Assembly (NCBI RefSeq): GCF_015831345.1
Contig: NZ_JADWYS010000001.1
Coordinates: forward strand, 692,118 to 756,117
Reading direction: 5' to 3'
Source: Caenimonas aquaedulcis
GTDB taxonomy: Bacteria > Pseudomonadota > Gammaproteobacteria > Burkholderiales > Burkholderiaceae_C
Length of the DNA: 64,000 nucleotides
This document shows, piece after piece, positions 50,367-60,111 of this stretch; position 1 is the first letter of the stretch, and each line of letters opens with the position of its first letter. The position numbers and the translations under genes were made by a program. The notes below the pieces were generated by a model. That model was not told where the DNA came from and searched no databases. It saw only the letters and a list, made by a program, of their open reading frames with translations.

Positions 50367-50735
50367 TCACTCTATCGGTTCGCTCACGCACTGCAGGGGA
50401 TGTCCCGCCTGCCGGGCTGCTTCCTGCACCTGGTCGACCTTCGTCGCCGCCACGTCCCTCGAATAGACACCGCAGATGCCTTTCCCATCCAGGTGGATCT
50501 TCAGCATGATCTGCGTGGCCGTTTCCCGGTCCTTGTTGAAAAACTCCTGGATGACCACCACCACGAACTCCATGGGGGTGTAGTCGTCGTTGAGCATGAC
50601 GACCTGGTACATCTGGGGGGGCTTGGTCTTCTGGGTCCTGCGCTCGAGCACCACCGACCCGCCATCGTCCTCCTTCGGCCGCGTTTTGGGCGCTACCGGA
50701 GCAGGCGTGGGTGTTTTACTGGCCATGAAATTCAT
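50367..50735 (-). CDS. clpS: ClpS adaptor protein
   Basis: This 122-residue N-degron adaptor binds ClpA. The core is [55 protein letters not shown], with the ligand-pocket residues Asn-Asp-Asp and the His in KIHLDG. The first 35 residues are Pro/Lys-rich and disordered, as is usual. Two ATG codons are close together (50735 and 50726) without a strong ribosome site; the upstream one is taken. It is in an operon with clpA. Confidence 0.96.
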   Translation of the reverse strand: MNFMASKTPTPAPVAPKTRPKEDDGGSVVLERRTQKTKPPQMYQVVMLNDDYTPMEFVVVVIQEFFNKDRETATQIMLKIHLDGKGICGVYSRDVAATKVDQVQEAARQAGHPLQCVSEPIE

Positions 50736-50982
50736 TCTATCGAGCGGGGTAGGCGAGTGCAGCCTGTAGGTGAATTGGTGGCGGAATTCCTACATTCAAG
50801 CACGCACGCGGCGGGCCGAAAACCGCGCGCGCCGGCCAGCGGCGGCCCCACGCCCCGGCGCGGCGGCGCAGTGCAAAATAATTCCACCCGTCAGTACACT
50901 TTAGTTCTTCAAAACGTTGACAACTGTACCCCGAATGCAGGACACTGGCGGCTCGATTTAAGTGAAACAGGGGCCCGAGAAA

Positions 50983-51303
50983 ATGGCGACAGGAATAGTC
51001 AAGTGGTTCAACGATGCAAAAGGCTTCGGGTTCATCGAACCCGACGGTGGAGGCGCTGATGTATTCGCCCATTTCTCGGCCATCGCGATGGAAGGCTTCA
51101 AGACCTTGAAGCAGGGTTCGCGCGTGTCCTATGAGGTCACCGAGGGTCCCAAGGGCCAGCTCGCGCAGAACATCCAGGCCGAGCCGGGCACCGGCAGCAT
51201 CGAGCCGATCACCACGCAGCCGAGCGAGCGCCCGCAGCGCCACAGCAAGGTACGCGCGCCGCAATTCCATGCCGCGGGGCATGGCGACATGATGTCGAAG
51301 TAG
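50983..51303 (+). CDS. Cold-shock domain protein with C-terminal extension
   Basis: This 106-residue protein has a normal cold-shock domain in residues 1-70: [22 protein letters not shown] with RNP1 (KGFGFI), then DVFAHFSAI (RNP2) and [16 protein letters not shown]. It binds single-stranded nucleic acids. The last 35 residues (Glu/Gln/Arg-rich, ending [10 protein letters not shown]) exceed the usual CspA length and are low-complexity. A 247-base region upstream, divergent with clpS, contains TTGACA at 50917-50922 but no clear -10, and probably gives a long 5' leader as in other csp genes. Confidence 0.92.
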   Translation: MATGIVKWFNDAKGFGFIEPDGGGADVFAHFSAIAMEGFKTLKQGSRVSYEVTEGPKGQLAQNIQAEPGTGSIEPITTQPSERPQRHSKVRAPQFHAAGHGDMMSK

Positions 51304-51306
51304 CGT

Positions 51307-54300
51307 CTAGACGACCAGGAAGTCTTCGGCAGTCACTGGGCCCGCAAGGCCCGCGAGCACGATGGTTGCGAATTGCACCGCTTTTCCGGCGCCCGACCCG
51401 TCGGCGTCGTAAAGCAGCGCACCCGACACGGTGTTGAACACGATGTGCACGTCGGGCGTCGCGGCTGCGGAAGTCGCCGCAGCCTGGAATGCCGACGCCG
51501 ACAGGCTGCCCATTCCCAGCACGGCAAACACGGCGTGGTCCAGCACGATCTGGTCCTGCGCCGCGTGGAAATCCATCACCTTGTCGATGTTCTTCGGGAG
51601 CGGGGTGCTGAAGACGAATTGGTCGTTGCCCGCGCCACCGGTCAGGATGTCCAGGCCCGCACGGCCGTCGAGCACATCGTCGCCGTCCGCCCCGTTGAGG
51701 GTGTTGGCAGCGGCGTTGCCGGTGATCACGTTGTCGAGCGAGTTGCCTGTTCCGCTGGCAGCCTTGCTGCCGGGCGCCAGCACGAGGTTGTCCACGAAGG
51801 CGCCGAGCACAAAATTCACGCTCGCAATCACCGTGTCGATGTTCGTCTCGTCGACTTCGCTGACGACATCCTGAACACTGTCGACGATGTAGACGTCGCT
51901 TCCGCTGCCCCCTGCCATCCGGTCCGCCCCGGCGCCTCCATTGAGCGTGTCATCGCCGACCCCGCCGATCAGCACATTAGCGGCTGAATTGCCGATCAGC
52001 ATGTTGTCCCGTTCGTTGCCGGTCCCGTTGATCGCGAGTTTCCCCGTCAGCGTCAGGTGCTCGACCTGGTCGCCCAGCGTGAGGCTCACGGCGCTGATCA
52101 CGCTGTCGATTCCGTTGCCGTACATCTCGGTCACCGTATCGCCGGCGTTGTCCACCACATAGGTGTCGTTGTCCGCGCCGCCCAACATGGCATCGGCGCC
52201 CGTACCACCGTCGAGCGTGTCGTTGCCGCCGCCGCCGTCGAGCCGGTTGGGTCCGGAATTTCCGGTTAGCACATCGTTATAGGAACTGCCCTGCAGATTC
52301 TCGATCCCGATGAGCAGGTCCGTTCCTCCGCCTCCCGTGAGCTGCGCTTTCACGACGGAGAGGCTGATCTTCACGGCAGCCGCCGCATTCTCGTACGACG
52401 CCGTGTCGATGCCGTCCCCACCGTTCAGCGTATCGTTGCCCGGGCCGCCATCGAGCGTGTCGTTGCCCGCCAGGGCGTTGATGACATCGTTGCCCGCGAG
52501 TCCCGCCAGCCGCTCCGACGCGGCCGTCCCGGTGAGGGTATCGTTGCCCGGCGTGCCACGCGCCATGAGCATCTGTTCTGGCGTCAATGTCTGGTCCGTG
52601 AACTGGAAGAACTCGACGCCGACGGCCGATGAGAAGCCGACGCTGTACATGCCAAGCCCGGCGTTGTAGGACAGGTCGTAGTTGGCGAAGGCAAGGGACA
52701 ACACCATCGTGTCGATGCCAGCACCGCCGTTGACACGGCCCAGGTCGTACGGAAGCTGGAACACGTCGTTGCCGTCGCCACCGTCCAGCACCGCGCTTTG
52801 CATGCCACCGATCAGCGTGTCGTTCCCCGCGCCGCCCAGGACGTCGAATCCATAGGCGGTACGACTGGCATCCACCACGTCGTCGCCGGCTCCGCCGTCC
52901 ATGAGTCCGGTGTAGTAGCCACCACGCAGGGTGTCATTGCCGCCCATGCCATAGACCGGCACAAAGCTCGCAAAATAGGCAGAGGCGTCCTGCATGACGA
53001 GCGTGTCGCCGAACTCGCTGCCTTGCAACCACCCGAGAATCTGCACATTGGCGAGGGTCGCGCCGCCGATCACGATCGACTCCCCGCGGTCGAAAGCGCG
53101 GAAATCAGCGCTGATACCCGCGGTCGCCCCCTGCAGGCTCAGCAGCAGCGTGTTGCCCCAGCTTTCTTTCGGGCCGCCGTCGACGCTGTCGCCGTAACCG
53201 GCGAATAGCCAGTCGTCGCCGCCCCCTCCGTCGATCGTGTCGCGCTCCGCCCCCGTATCGAGCAGCGGCGGCACGCCTGCCAGTCCGAAGTACGGAGGCG
53301 AATAGTCTGGCGTGATGGACGCGGAATAAATCCGGTCGGCGTTCGCGCCGCCCTGGATGAGATCGCTTCCTTCGCCACCTGCGATCACGTTGTACCCCGC
53401 ACCGCCGTCCAGCGAATCGTCGCCCGCGCCGCCGAGGAGGGTGTCGTTGCCTGCTCCACCCGCCAGCGAGTCGTTGCCTGCGGCGCCGTCCAGGCGGTCC
53501 TCGCCTCCCAGCCCGCACATCGTTTCTCCATCCGTGGTGCCGGTCAGGGTGTCCGCGCCGGAGGTTCCGTACCATGCCGCGTTGTTGATGGCCTGGTCTG
53601 CCGCGCGCGCGCCGTCGGCGAACGAGAACGTTTCCACGTTGCGCACCTGGACGTTGCCGTCACGTCCTTCGACGAGGTCATGCACGACGTAAGTCGTCGT
53701 GGCGGCGACATAGCGAACCGCATATTCCGCAAGATTGCCCCGCCACGTGACCATGTCGTCAGCCGGACCGCCGTCGAGGGTGTCGTCGTCGCCGCCGCCG
53801 GTGAGCACATCGTTGCCATCGCCACCGTAGAGCGTGTCGCTGCCCGCACCCCCATCCAGGGTGTCGGTGCCGGCAAGGCCGTACAAGACATCGGCGCCCC
53901 CCCGGCCATTGATGGCGTTGGCGTTGCCGTCGCCGCTGAGCGAATCGGCATAGTCCGTCCCGTCGATGATCGCCTGCAGCAGTCCCGCGGCCCGTGTGCC
54001 GTCCTGGAACTGGAAGCTCTCGACGCCGATCACCCGATCGACTCCGTCCCGGGCCGGCGCTGTGTCCGCCAGCACGTAGGTTCCGGTGGTGGTCTCGTAG
54101 TGCACCACGTAGTCGGCGAAATTCCCGGTGAAAAGAGCCGTATCCGGGCCGTCGCCGCCGACGAGCGAATCGTCGTCCGCGTCGCCGGCGAGCGTATCCG
54201 CACCCGCCTCTCCCATCAGCGTGTCATTGCCGGCCGCACCGTGCAGGAGGTCGTTGCCTTCTGCCGCATAGATCGCGCTGGCCCCGTCCGCCCCGGCCAG

Positions 54301-55965
54301 GGTGTCCGCCGCGGACGTGCCGTCCACGATGTCGAGGTCGATCAGATCGGAGATCGCGACAGTGCCGTCCGAGAACTGGACGAGTTCGACGGACGAGAGG
54401 CTGTCGGTGCCGTCGCGCGAGGGGTTCGAATCGATGACCTGGAAGGCGCGGGCCGCCGCATTGAAGCCGACCGAGTAGTCCGCGGCAGCACTCGTATAGA
54501 CAGCGACGTCGGTTCCGGCACCCCCTGCCAGCGTATCGGCGCCACCGGACCCTGTCATGGTGTCGTTGCCATCGCCCCCCTGCAACGTTTCGGCGGATTT
54601 CCCGCCGTACAACTGGTCGTCGCCGGCCCCGCCATACGCAGTCGAACTGCCCGAGCCGCGCAGCACGTCGTTGCCGTCGCCTCCATAGAGGGCGCCGCTT
54701 CCCAGCAAGGTGTCGTCCCCGTTGCCGCCGTACACAGGGAAGCTGTAGCCTTCGGCGCGCGCATCGACCAGGTCGTTGCCCTCGCCTCCGTCCATCACGC
54801 CTGTGTAATAGCTCGCCACCAGTTCGTCGTTCCCGCCCATCCCGTAGACCGGCGGGAAGTTGGAGTAGTAGGTATTGAGGGGCGCGAGGAAGTCGTCGAA
54901 TTCGCTGCCCTGCAGCCATTCCACATCGTTGATGCGGGTGATGGTCGCGCCACCCACCGTGATCGCGGCCTGTGACAACAGCAGACGGAAGTCCGCATGC
55001 ACGCCTGTCGTCGAACCGAGAAAGCTGATGTACAGCGCATTGGAGCTGTCCGAACCGCCTCCGTCGACGTTGTCGCCGTATCCCGCGAAGAAGGTGTCGT
55101 ACCCTGTACCACCAACCAGCGTGTCCCGCTCCGCTCCGGTGTCCAGCACGGGATAGACCGCAGGAACGTAGTCGTAGTACGGGCGCGAGAACGATGGCGT
55201 CGGCATGTCCGAATACAAGGTGCTGCCGCCCTTGCCGCCGGCCATGATGAGGTCGGCCCCGGCGCCGCCCGCGAGAGTCCCTGAGCCGGCCAGCATGTCG
55301 TTGCCGCTGCCGCCATAGAGTGAATCGATCCCGGCGCCACCATCGATCGAATCGTCCCCCGCGCCGCCTTCGAGGCGGTTGGCCTCGCCGTTGCCCGTCA
55401 GCGTGTCGTTGCCCTGCCCGCCGAACACGTTCTCGATCGAGACGAGCGTATCGACACCTGCTCCCGCCGTATTTTGCGCGACAGCCGACGCCAGATTCAC
55501 GCGAACTGCCACCATCGCATCCGTGTAGGCAGCCGTATCGCTGCCGGCTCCGCCGTTGAGCGTGTCGTTGCCCGCGCCGCCAGTGAGTGTGTCGTCGCCG
55601 TCGCCTCCGCTCAACGAGTCGTCGCCGGCCAGACCGTTCAGCGCTTCGGGGAACGCGGAGCCCGTGATCGAATCGCCGCCGGACGTACCCAGCGTCCCGC
55701 GCATCTGGGCGGTGGTGCGCACCCCGTCCGCGAACTGGAACTGCTCGACGTGCGAGATGGTGTCCGATCCATCACGGCCTGGCGCCGTGTCGGCAACCAC
55801 GAAGACTTCGGCTCCGCTGTCCGCGGCCGGGTCGAAGCTGACGAGGTAGTCGGAAAAATAGCCGGCGAAGACAACCTTGTCGTTGCCGGAGCCGCCGTCG
55901 ATGCTGTCATCGCCGGCGCCGCCCATGAGCGTGTCATTGCCGCTCGTTCCATTGAACGTCGCCAC
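51307..55965 (-). CDS. Large RTX calcium-binding secreted protein
   Basis: This 1552-residue protein is built from RTX nonapeptide repeats (GGxGxDxLx) throughout. It has no N-terminal signal peptide, consistent with type I secretion; the last 110 residues (QFVFSTPLPKNIDKVMDFHAAQD to DFLVV) resemble the serralysin/M10_C secretion module. Two repeated building blocks stand out. A 60-residue block (SDYxVxF...RDGxDxxxxVExFQFxDG) occurs five times, near residues 38, 498, 618, 748 and 1097. A block of about 150 residues (RDTxxGG..DxxFAGYGDxVDGG, ending VYGMGGND) occurs twice, near 255-400 and 882-1035. No catalytic domain or T1SS genes are seen in the window. The start codon is GTG at 55965 with GAGGGAG upstream. 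Probably a cell-surface or S-layer-like adhesin. Confidence 0.88.
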   Translation of the reverse strand: MATFNGTSGNDTLMGGAGDDSIDGGSGNDKVVFAGYFSDYLVSFDPAADSGAEVFVVADTAPGRDGSDTISHVEQFQFADGVRTTAQMRGTLGTSGGDSITGSAFPEALNGLAGDDSLSGGDGDDTLTGGAGNDTLNGGAGSDTAAYTDAMVAVRVNLASAVAQNTAGAGVDTLVSIENVFGGQGNDTLTGNGEANRLEGGAGDDSIDGGAGIDSLYGGSGNDMLAGSGTLAGGAGADLIMAGGKGGSTLYSDMPTPSFSRPYYDYVPAVYPVLDTGAERDTLVGGTGYDTFFAGYGDNVDGGGSDSSNALYISFLGSTTGVHADFRLLLSQAAITVGGATITRINDVEWLQGSEFDDFLAPLNTYYSNFPPVYGMGGNDELVASYYTGVMDGGEGNDLVDARAEGYSFPVYGGNGDDTLLGSGALYGGDGNDVLRGSGSSTAYGGAGDDQLYGGKSAETLQGGDGNDTMTGSGGADTLAGGAGTDVAVYTSAAADYSVGFNAAARAFQVIDSNPSRDGTDSLSSVELVQFSDGTVAISDLIDLDIVDGTSAADTLAGADGASAIYAAEGNDLLHGAAGNDTLMGEAGADTLAGDADDDSLVGGDGPDTALFTGNFADYVVHYETTTGTYVLADTAPARDGVDRVIGVESFQFQDGTRAAGLLQAIIDGTDYADSLSGDGNANAINGRGGADVLYGLAGTDTLDGGAGSDTLYGGDGNDVLTGGGDDDTLDGGPADDMVTWRGNLAEYAVRYVAATTTYVVHDLVEGRDGNVQVRNVETFSFADGARAADQAINNAAWYGTSGADTLTGTTDGETMCGLGGEDRLDGAAGNDSLAGGAGNDTLLGGAGDDSLDGGAGYNVIAGGEGSDLIQGGANADRIYSASITPDYSPPYFGLAGVPPLLDTGAERDTIDGGGGDDWLFAGYGDSVDGGPKESWGNTLLLSLQGATAGISADFRAFDRGESIVIGGATLANVQILGWLQGSEFGDTLVMQDASAYFASFVPVYGMGGNDTLRGGYYTGLMDGGAGDDVVDASRTAYGFDVLGGAGNDTLIGGMQSAVLDGGDGNDVFQLPYDLGRVNGGAGIDTMVLSLAFANYDLSYNAGLGMYSVGFSSAVGVEFFQFTDQTLTPEQMLMARGTPGNDTLTGTAASERLAGLAGNDVINALAGNDTLDGGPGNDTLNGGDGIDTASYENAAAAVKISLSVVKAQLTGGGGTDLLIGIENLQGSSYNDVLTGNSGPNRLDGGGGNDTLDGGTGADAMLGGADNDTYVVDNAGDTVTEMYGNGIDSVISAVSLTLGDQVEHLTLTGKLAINGTGNERDNMLIGNSAANVLIGGVGDDTLNGGAGADRMAGGSGSDVYIVDSVQDVVSEVDETNIDTVIASVNFVLGAFVDNLVLAPGSKAASGTGNSLDNVITGNAAANTLNGADGDDVLDGRAGLDILTGGAGNDQFVFSTPLPKNIDKVMDFHAAQDQIVLDHAVFAVLGMGSLSASAFQAAATSAAATPDVHIVFNTVSGALLYDADGSGAGKAVQFATIVLAGLAGPVTAEDFLVV

Positions 55966-56038
55966 TGTTGTCGTCTCCCTCGTACTGCTACAACAGTGTA
56001 AAAATGTAATTCAGTTTCACGGCATTCCGCGCGCCGAT

Positions 56039-56773
56039 CTAGGTAAAAAGTCGCTTGCGTCGTTTTTGCGCGGCGTCGGTGCCAACACCTGCCAGCAGCA
56101 ATCCGGACACCATCAGGTCCGACCGGCCGCCGTCCGGATCGCGGATGTACCCCTTCAGCACACCTTCCGGTTCGAAGCCGAACTTGGCGGCGACTTTCGA
56201 CGCGTATTGGTTCTCGGCGTAGAAATACGCCGTCAGCCGCTCCACGCCCGCGCGATCACGCAGGAAGTCGCACGCGAGATGGGTCGCCTCCACCGGTACC
56301 GGGCTCGCCGCCCGGCCCAGCAGCCCGATGAGGAATTCGCAGCGCCTGTGCCCCGGCGCATAGTCGGTGGCGCTGATGAAACCGATCGCCTCGCCCTTGG
56401 CTTCCAGCGTCCAGTGCAGCGCCTTCGATTCGCTCCACAAGCCCGCGCGTTCGCGTGCGAGGATGCCTGCCAGTGCCTCGTCGCTTTCGGGCAGCGGCCG
56501 CGCGAGGCGGTTGAACCGGCGCATGAAGTCCGCGTCGCTCCAGCAACGGCGTACAAATGAAACATCCTGCGCGCCGCGCCTGCGCAAGGTCACGCGCTTG
56601 CCGACGATGGGCGCCCACCAGAAGTCTTCGTGCTCGTGTAGCAGTCGCTGCAACGACCCGGAACTCCCGAACCCGGGTTGCGCCCGTATCAGGTCCCGCG
56701 CCTTGGCGAATTCGCCTGTCATGCGCAGCAATCGCAGCTGCCCGGTCAGCGCATCGGAACCTGCCGCAGTCAT
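56039..56773 (-). CDS. GNAT family N-acetyltransferase
   Basis: This 244-residue protein has an N-terminal helical part of about 55 residues (ALTGQLRLLRMTGEFAKARDLIRAQPG) that is not part of the fold. The GNAT domain (about 65-225) includes VTLRRRGAQDVSFVRRCWSDADFMRRF, GEAIGFISATDYAPGHRRCEFLIGLLG and ENQYASKVAAKFGFEPEGVLKGYIRD. The acceptor is unknown. Its ATG overlaps the stop of the glycosyltransferase gene (four bases), so the two are coupled; the pair may modify a sugar or peptide together. The segment ending in LRRRG suggests RimJ/RimL-type members. Confidence 0.85.
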   Translation of the reverse strand: MTAAGSDALTGQLRLLRMTGEFAKARDLIRAQPGFGSSGSLQRLLHEHEDFWWAPIVGKRVTLRRRGAQDVSFVRRCWSDADFMRRFNRLARPLPESDEALAGILARERAGLWSESKALHWTLEAKGEAIGFISATDYAPGHRRCEFLIGLLGRAASPVPVEATHLACDFLRDRAGVERLTAYFYAENQYASKVAAKFGFEPEGVLKGYIRDPDGGRSDLMVSGLLLAGVGTDAAQKRRKRLFT

Positions 56774-58416
56774 GTCCCGCCCGCCGTGAGTTCGACCAGG
56801 CCCATCTTGGCGAGGACCGCCACCGCACGCACGACCTCGGCCTGCGACACGCGGAATTTCGCCGCGATCGCTTCCACACTGGAGCCCGTTTCGATGACCG
56901 GCCACAGCTTCTGCACGCTGTCCACGGAGGGAATGGCGCGCTGCGCGTAGCTGTACAGCCCCTGCTTCGCCATCGCTTCATAAGCCGAGGCGGCGGTGCC
57001 GCCGCGAACCCGCACGACGGTGGCGCCGCTGATCTGGTGCGTGGGGTAATGCGCGAAAGAGACGAAGGGATCGAGCCTGGCGGGCGACGCCCGCGCCACG
57101 CCCGCGACGCCGGGCGCGGCCGCGCGCAACCGGTCGAGCTCGGTCCAGAGCTCCTGGTAACGCCGATAGACGACCGCCCAATCGAAGACCTCGCGCGCGC
57201 GTGCGCGGCCCGCGTCGCCCATGCGCTGTCGCAATGCGTCGTCCGTCACGAGCGACGACAGCCGCGCGGCAAGCACCGCGTGATCCACGGACACGTACTG
57301 GCAGCTCAGGCCGCAATAGGCATCGTAGGTTTCCAGGCCGATTTCGTGCGCGCGTGCGAGCCCCTCGCCCGCCCCCGGCCCCGCCATCCAGGTCGGCACG
57401 CGGAACCCGTCCACGCCGTCGCGCACGGTGTCCTTGTAGCCGTCCCAGTCGCTCACCACCACCGGCAAGCCGGCGGCCATCGCCTCCACGGGGCTCAGGC
57501 CGAAGGTCTCCTGGATGTTGTCCGAGAGAGAGATGAAAAGATCCGCGCTCGCCCAGCTGCTGCGCCGGCTCAATGCGGCCCGGCCGTCGGTGAAGAGACA
57601 GCGCACGTCCGGGCAATCGGCGATGGCGCCGGAGCGGAAGGCCTGCTCGATGGATTTGTTGGCGAACCAGCCGCACTGGATCAAGGTGAGCTTGCGGCCG
57701 GTGGATTTGGCGACCGCCTGCAGGGCCGCGTACATCGCGTGCGGATGCGCCTTGGCGTGGAACGAGAGGCGGCCGACGAAGAGCGCGACGACCTCGTCGT
57801 CCCCGATGCCCAGGGCCTGGCGTGCGAGGCGTCTCTCGTCCGGCGCGAGATCGAAGTCCTTGCAATGCACGCCGAGCGGGATCACCGGGAATTGCGGCGT
57901 GGTGAGCGCGAGCTGCGTCCCGAAACGCCAGCGCAGGTAGTCCCGCTGCGCTTCCAGCACCACGCGCACGGTGGACACGACGGCATTCGATGTGCAGATC
58001 AGCGCGTCCCAGGGCATCACAGGCGCTGCAAGAAGGTCCGCGATGGAATCCATCGCGCCGTGGGAGGCCGTCGTGTGCGTGATCCCCGTGATCGACCAGG
58101 CGGACGGCGAGACGCGCATGCGCTGGCGCGCGAGGTCGCCCAGCGTGGGGCCCGGCATGTAGAGGTGGCCGATGCGTGCGAGCTGGTCTGGCCGGCCGGG
58201 CTGCAGCCACTGGGCCTTCGCCGAAGGATCGATCTCCGCGACGGTGCGTGCGAAGACTTCGGCGGATCGTTGCGTAGGCGTGTAACCAGCCAGGGCCTCG
58301 CCGTTGGCCGCCGCGACGGCGGCCCGCAGGAAGCCGCTGCCGGCCGCCTGCCGTCCCATCAGGCGCTCGCCGTCGGTGCGGTAGCCATCGGGTTCGAACA
58401 CGATGGCCGGATTCAC
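56770..58416 (-). CDS. GT4 glycosyltransferase with C-terminal helix-turn-helix-like extension
   Basis: This is a 548-residue protein. Residues about 30-430 carry the GT-B fold of family 4: ALFVGRLSFHAKAHPHAMYAAL (donor domain start), SLSDNIQETFGLSPVEAMAAGLPVVVSDWDGYKDTV (the E-x7-E type signature) and EVFDWAVVYRRYQELW. After about 430 there is a tail of about 110 residues that normal GT4 enzymes lack, ending VEAIAAKFRVSQAEVVRAVAVLAKMGLVEL, which reads as a winged-helix module. The start codon is GTG at 58416 with GAAGGAG just upstream. It is 31 bases after icd and overlaps the GNAT gene. The acceptor is unknown. Confidence 0.8.
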   Translation of the reverse strand: MNPAIVFEPDGYRTDGERLMGRQAAGSGFLRAAVAAANGEALAGYTPTQRSAEVFARTVAEIDPSAKAQWLQPGRPDQLARIGHLYMPGPTLGDLARQRMRVSPSAWSITGITHTTASHGAMDSIADLLAAPVMPWDALICTSNAVVSTVRVVLEAQRDYLRWRFGTQLALTTPQFPVIPLGVHCKDFDLAPDERRLARQALGIGDDEVVALFVGRLSFHAKAHPHAMYAALQAVAKSTGRKLTLIQCGWFANKSIEQAFRSGAIADCPDVRCLFTDGRAALSRRSSWASADLFISLSDNIQETFGLSPVEAMAAGLPVVVSDWDGYKDTVRDGVDGFRVPTWMAGPGAGEGLARAHEIGLETYDAYCGLSCQYVSVDHAVLAARLSSLVTDDALRQRMGDAGRARAREVFDWAVVYRRYQELWTELDRLRAAAPGVAGVARASPARLDPFVSFAHYPTHQISGATVVRVRGGTAASAYEAMAKQGLYSYAQRAIPSVDSVQKLWPVIETGSSVEAIAAKFRVSQAEVVRAVAVLAKMGLVELTAGGT

Positions 58417-58447
58417 GCTCCTTCGCTCCCTGGATGGGGCCCGGCGA

Positions 58448-59701
58448 TCACATGTTGTCGATCATCACCTGGCCGAAGCCCGAGCAGCTCACCTGCGTCG
58501 CGCCGTCCATCAGGCGCGCGAAGTCGTAGGTGACCTTCTTGGACTTGATGGACTTTTCCATGGAGCTGATGATCAGGTCCGCGGCTTCCTTCCAGCCCAT
58601 GTGGCGCAGCATCATCTCGGCCGAGAGGATTTCCGAGCCGGGGTTGACGTAGTCCTTGCCCGCGTACTTGGGCGCGGTGCCGTGGGTCGCTTCGAACATC
58701 GCGACCGTGTCGCTCATGTTGGCGCCCGGAGCGATGCCGATGCCGCCAACCTGCGCCGCCAGCGCGTCGGAGACGTAGTCGCCGTTCAGGTTCAGGGTGG
58801 CGATGACGCTGTATTCAGCCGGGCGCAGCAGGATCTGCTGCAGGAAGGCGTCGGCGATGGAGTCCTTGACGACGATGTCCTTGCCCGTCTTCGGGTTCTT
58901 GAACTTGCACCACGGTCCGCCGTCGATCTCGACCGCGCCGAATTCCTTCTGCGCCAGGGCATAGGCCCAGTCACGGAAGCCGCCTTCGGTGAACTTCATG
59001 ATGTTGCCCTTGTGCACGATGGTCACGCTGGGCTTGTCGTTGTCGATGGCGTACTGGAGGGCCTTGCGCACCAGGCGCTCCGTGCCCTCGCGCGACACGG
59101 GCTTGATGCCGATGCCGGAGGTGTTCGGGAAGCGGATCTTCTTCACGCCCATCTCGTCCTGCAGGAACTTGATGAGCTTCTTCGCCTTGTCGCTCTCGGC
59201 CTCGAATTCGATGCCGGCGTAGATGTCTTCCGAGTTCTCGCGGAAGATCACCATGTTGGTCTTGTGCGGCTCGCGCACGGGGCTCGGCACGCCTTCGAAG
59301 TACTGGATGGGGCGCAGGCAGACGTAGAGGTCCAGCTCCTGGCGCAGGGCCACGTTGAGCGAGCGGATGCCGCCGCCGACGGGCGTCGTGAGAGGGCCCT
59401 TGATGGAGACCACGTATTCGCGCACCGAGGAGAGCGTTTCCTCGGGCAGCCAGACGTCGGGGCCGTACACCTTGGTCGATTTCTCGCCGGCGTACACCTC
59501 CATCCAGTGGATCTTCCTCTTGCCGCCGTAGGCCTTGGCCACCGCGGCATCCACGACCTTGAGCATCACCGGGGTGATGTCCGCCCCGGTGCCGTCGCCT
59601 TCGATGAACGGGATGATGGGCTGGTCCGGCACGTTGAGGGAGGTGTCGGCGTTGACGGTGATCTTCTGGCCCTGGGCGGGGACCTTGATGTGCTGGTACA
59701 T
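58448..59701 (-). CDS. icd: Isocitrate dehydrogenase (NADP-dependent)
   Basis: This 417-residue dimeric TCA-cycle enzyme forms 2-oxoglutarate. Signatures: [47 protein letters not shown] (the regulatory Ser in IRSLN), [50 protein letters not shown], and the NADP-type pocket with [20 protein letters not shown] set the start at 59701 (MYQHIKVP), the family start. A -10-like TAGAAT 60 bases upstream lies too close to the alternative ATG at 59758 for that one to be used. The GT4 gene follows after 31 bases. Confidence 0.97.
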   Translation of the reverse strand: MYQHIKVPAQGQKITVNADTSLNVPDQPIIPFIEGDGTGADITPVMLKVVDAAVAKAYGGKRKIHWMEVYAGEKSTKVYGPDVWLPEETLSSVREYVVSIKGPLTTPVGGGIRSLNVALRQELDLYVCLRPIQYFEGVPSPVREPHKTNMVIFRENSEDIYAGIEFEAESDKAKKLIKFLQDEMGVKKIRFPNTSGIGIKPVSREGTERLVRKALQYAIDNDKPSVTIVHKGNIMKFTEGGFRDWAYALAQKEFGAVEIDGGPWCKFKNPKTGKDIVVKDSIADAFLQQILLRPAEYSVIATLNLNGDYVSDALAAQVGGIGIAPGANMSDTVAMFEATHGTAPKYAGKDYVNPGSEILSAEMMLRHMGWKEAADLIISSMEKSIKSKKVTYDFARLMDGATQVSCSGFGQVMIDNM

Positions 59702-59889
59702 GGAAAAAACGTCTCCGGGGATGGAATTGCTGCGGGGGTTCGCGATGCGCGAAGCCATCGGATTCTAGCGCGCGAACCCGGGGTTTCCCGGGGTGTGTCA
59801 ACCAGCCCATCCATGGCGGCGTTAGCGCGGAGGCTCAGGTAAATGGACCCGAGCCGTTTTTCGAAAAACCATATCTAAGGACTCAAACC

Positions 59890-60045
59890 ATGAACAAGCT
59901 GATCGCTGGCCTCGTCGCCACCCTCTTCGCCGCTGCGACCTTCGCAGCCTCGCACGCCGGCGCCCCGATGGCCGGCGCTTCCGGCGCGAAGGCTTCGGCC
60001 TCCGCCGCCAAGCCGGCCGCTTCGGCCGCTTCCGCCAAGAAGTAA
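59890..60045 (+). CDS. Small exported Ala/Lys-rich protein
   Basis: This 51-residue protein has a signal peptide (MNKLIAGLVATLFAAATFA, cleavage after TFA) and a mature part of about 32 residues rich in Ala, Ser, Lys and Gly (SAAKPAASAASAKK). AAGGA lies eight bases before the ATG, and the AT-richer upstream has a 14-base palindrome GTTTTTCGAAAAAC. A strong terminator follows 17 bases after the stop. Short Ala/Lys proteins of this type are common in Comamonadaceae and of unknown function. Confidence 0.7.
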   Translation: MNKLIAGLVATLFAAATFAASHAGAPMAGASGAKASASAAKPAASAASAKK

Positions 60046-60061
60046 TCCGGCCTCGGCTGGC

Positions 60062-60087
60062 AAAACGCCCGCTTCGGCGGGCGTTTT
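60062..60087 (+). terminator. Rho-independent terminator
   Basis: AAAACGCCCGC, loop TTCG and GCGGGCGTTTT (11-bp stem with UUCG tetraloop, T-run on the plus strand). It ends the small exported gene; the A-rich left arm could also act on minus-strand transcripts. Confidence 0.88.
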
Positions 60088-60111
60088 CATTTGCAAGTGA
60101 GAATGGCGGGC

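Noticed and set aside
50917..50922. TTGACA upstream of the cold-shock gene considered as a sigma-70 promoter
   Set aside because: No acceptable -10 hexamer at 16-18 bases was found, so I did not annotate a promoter.
51307..55965. Dense short repeats considered as tandem DNA repeats outside a gene
   Set aside because: They are RTX nonapeptide codons in one continuous frame with a C-terminal secretion module.
59701..59758. Alternative icd start at 59758 giving 19 extra residues
   Set aside because: The -10-like TAGAAT ends only three bases before it, so that ATG would lie upstream of the transcript start; the family start is at 59701.
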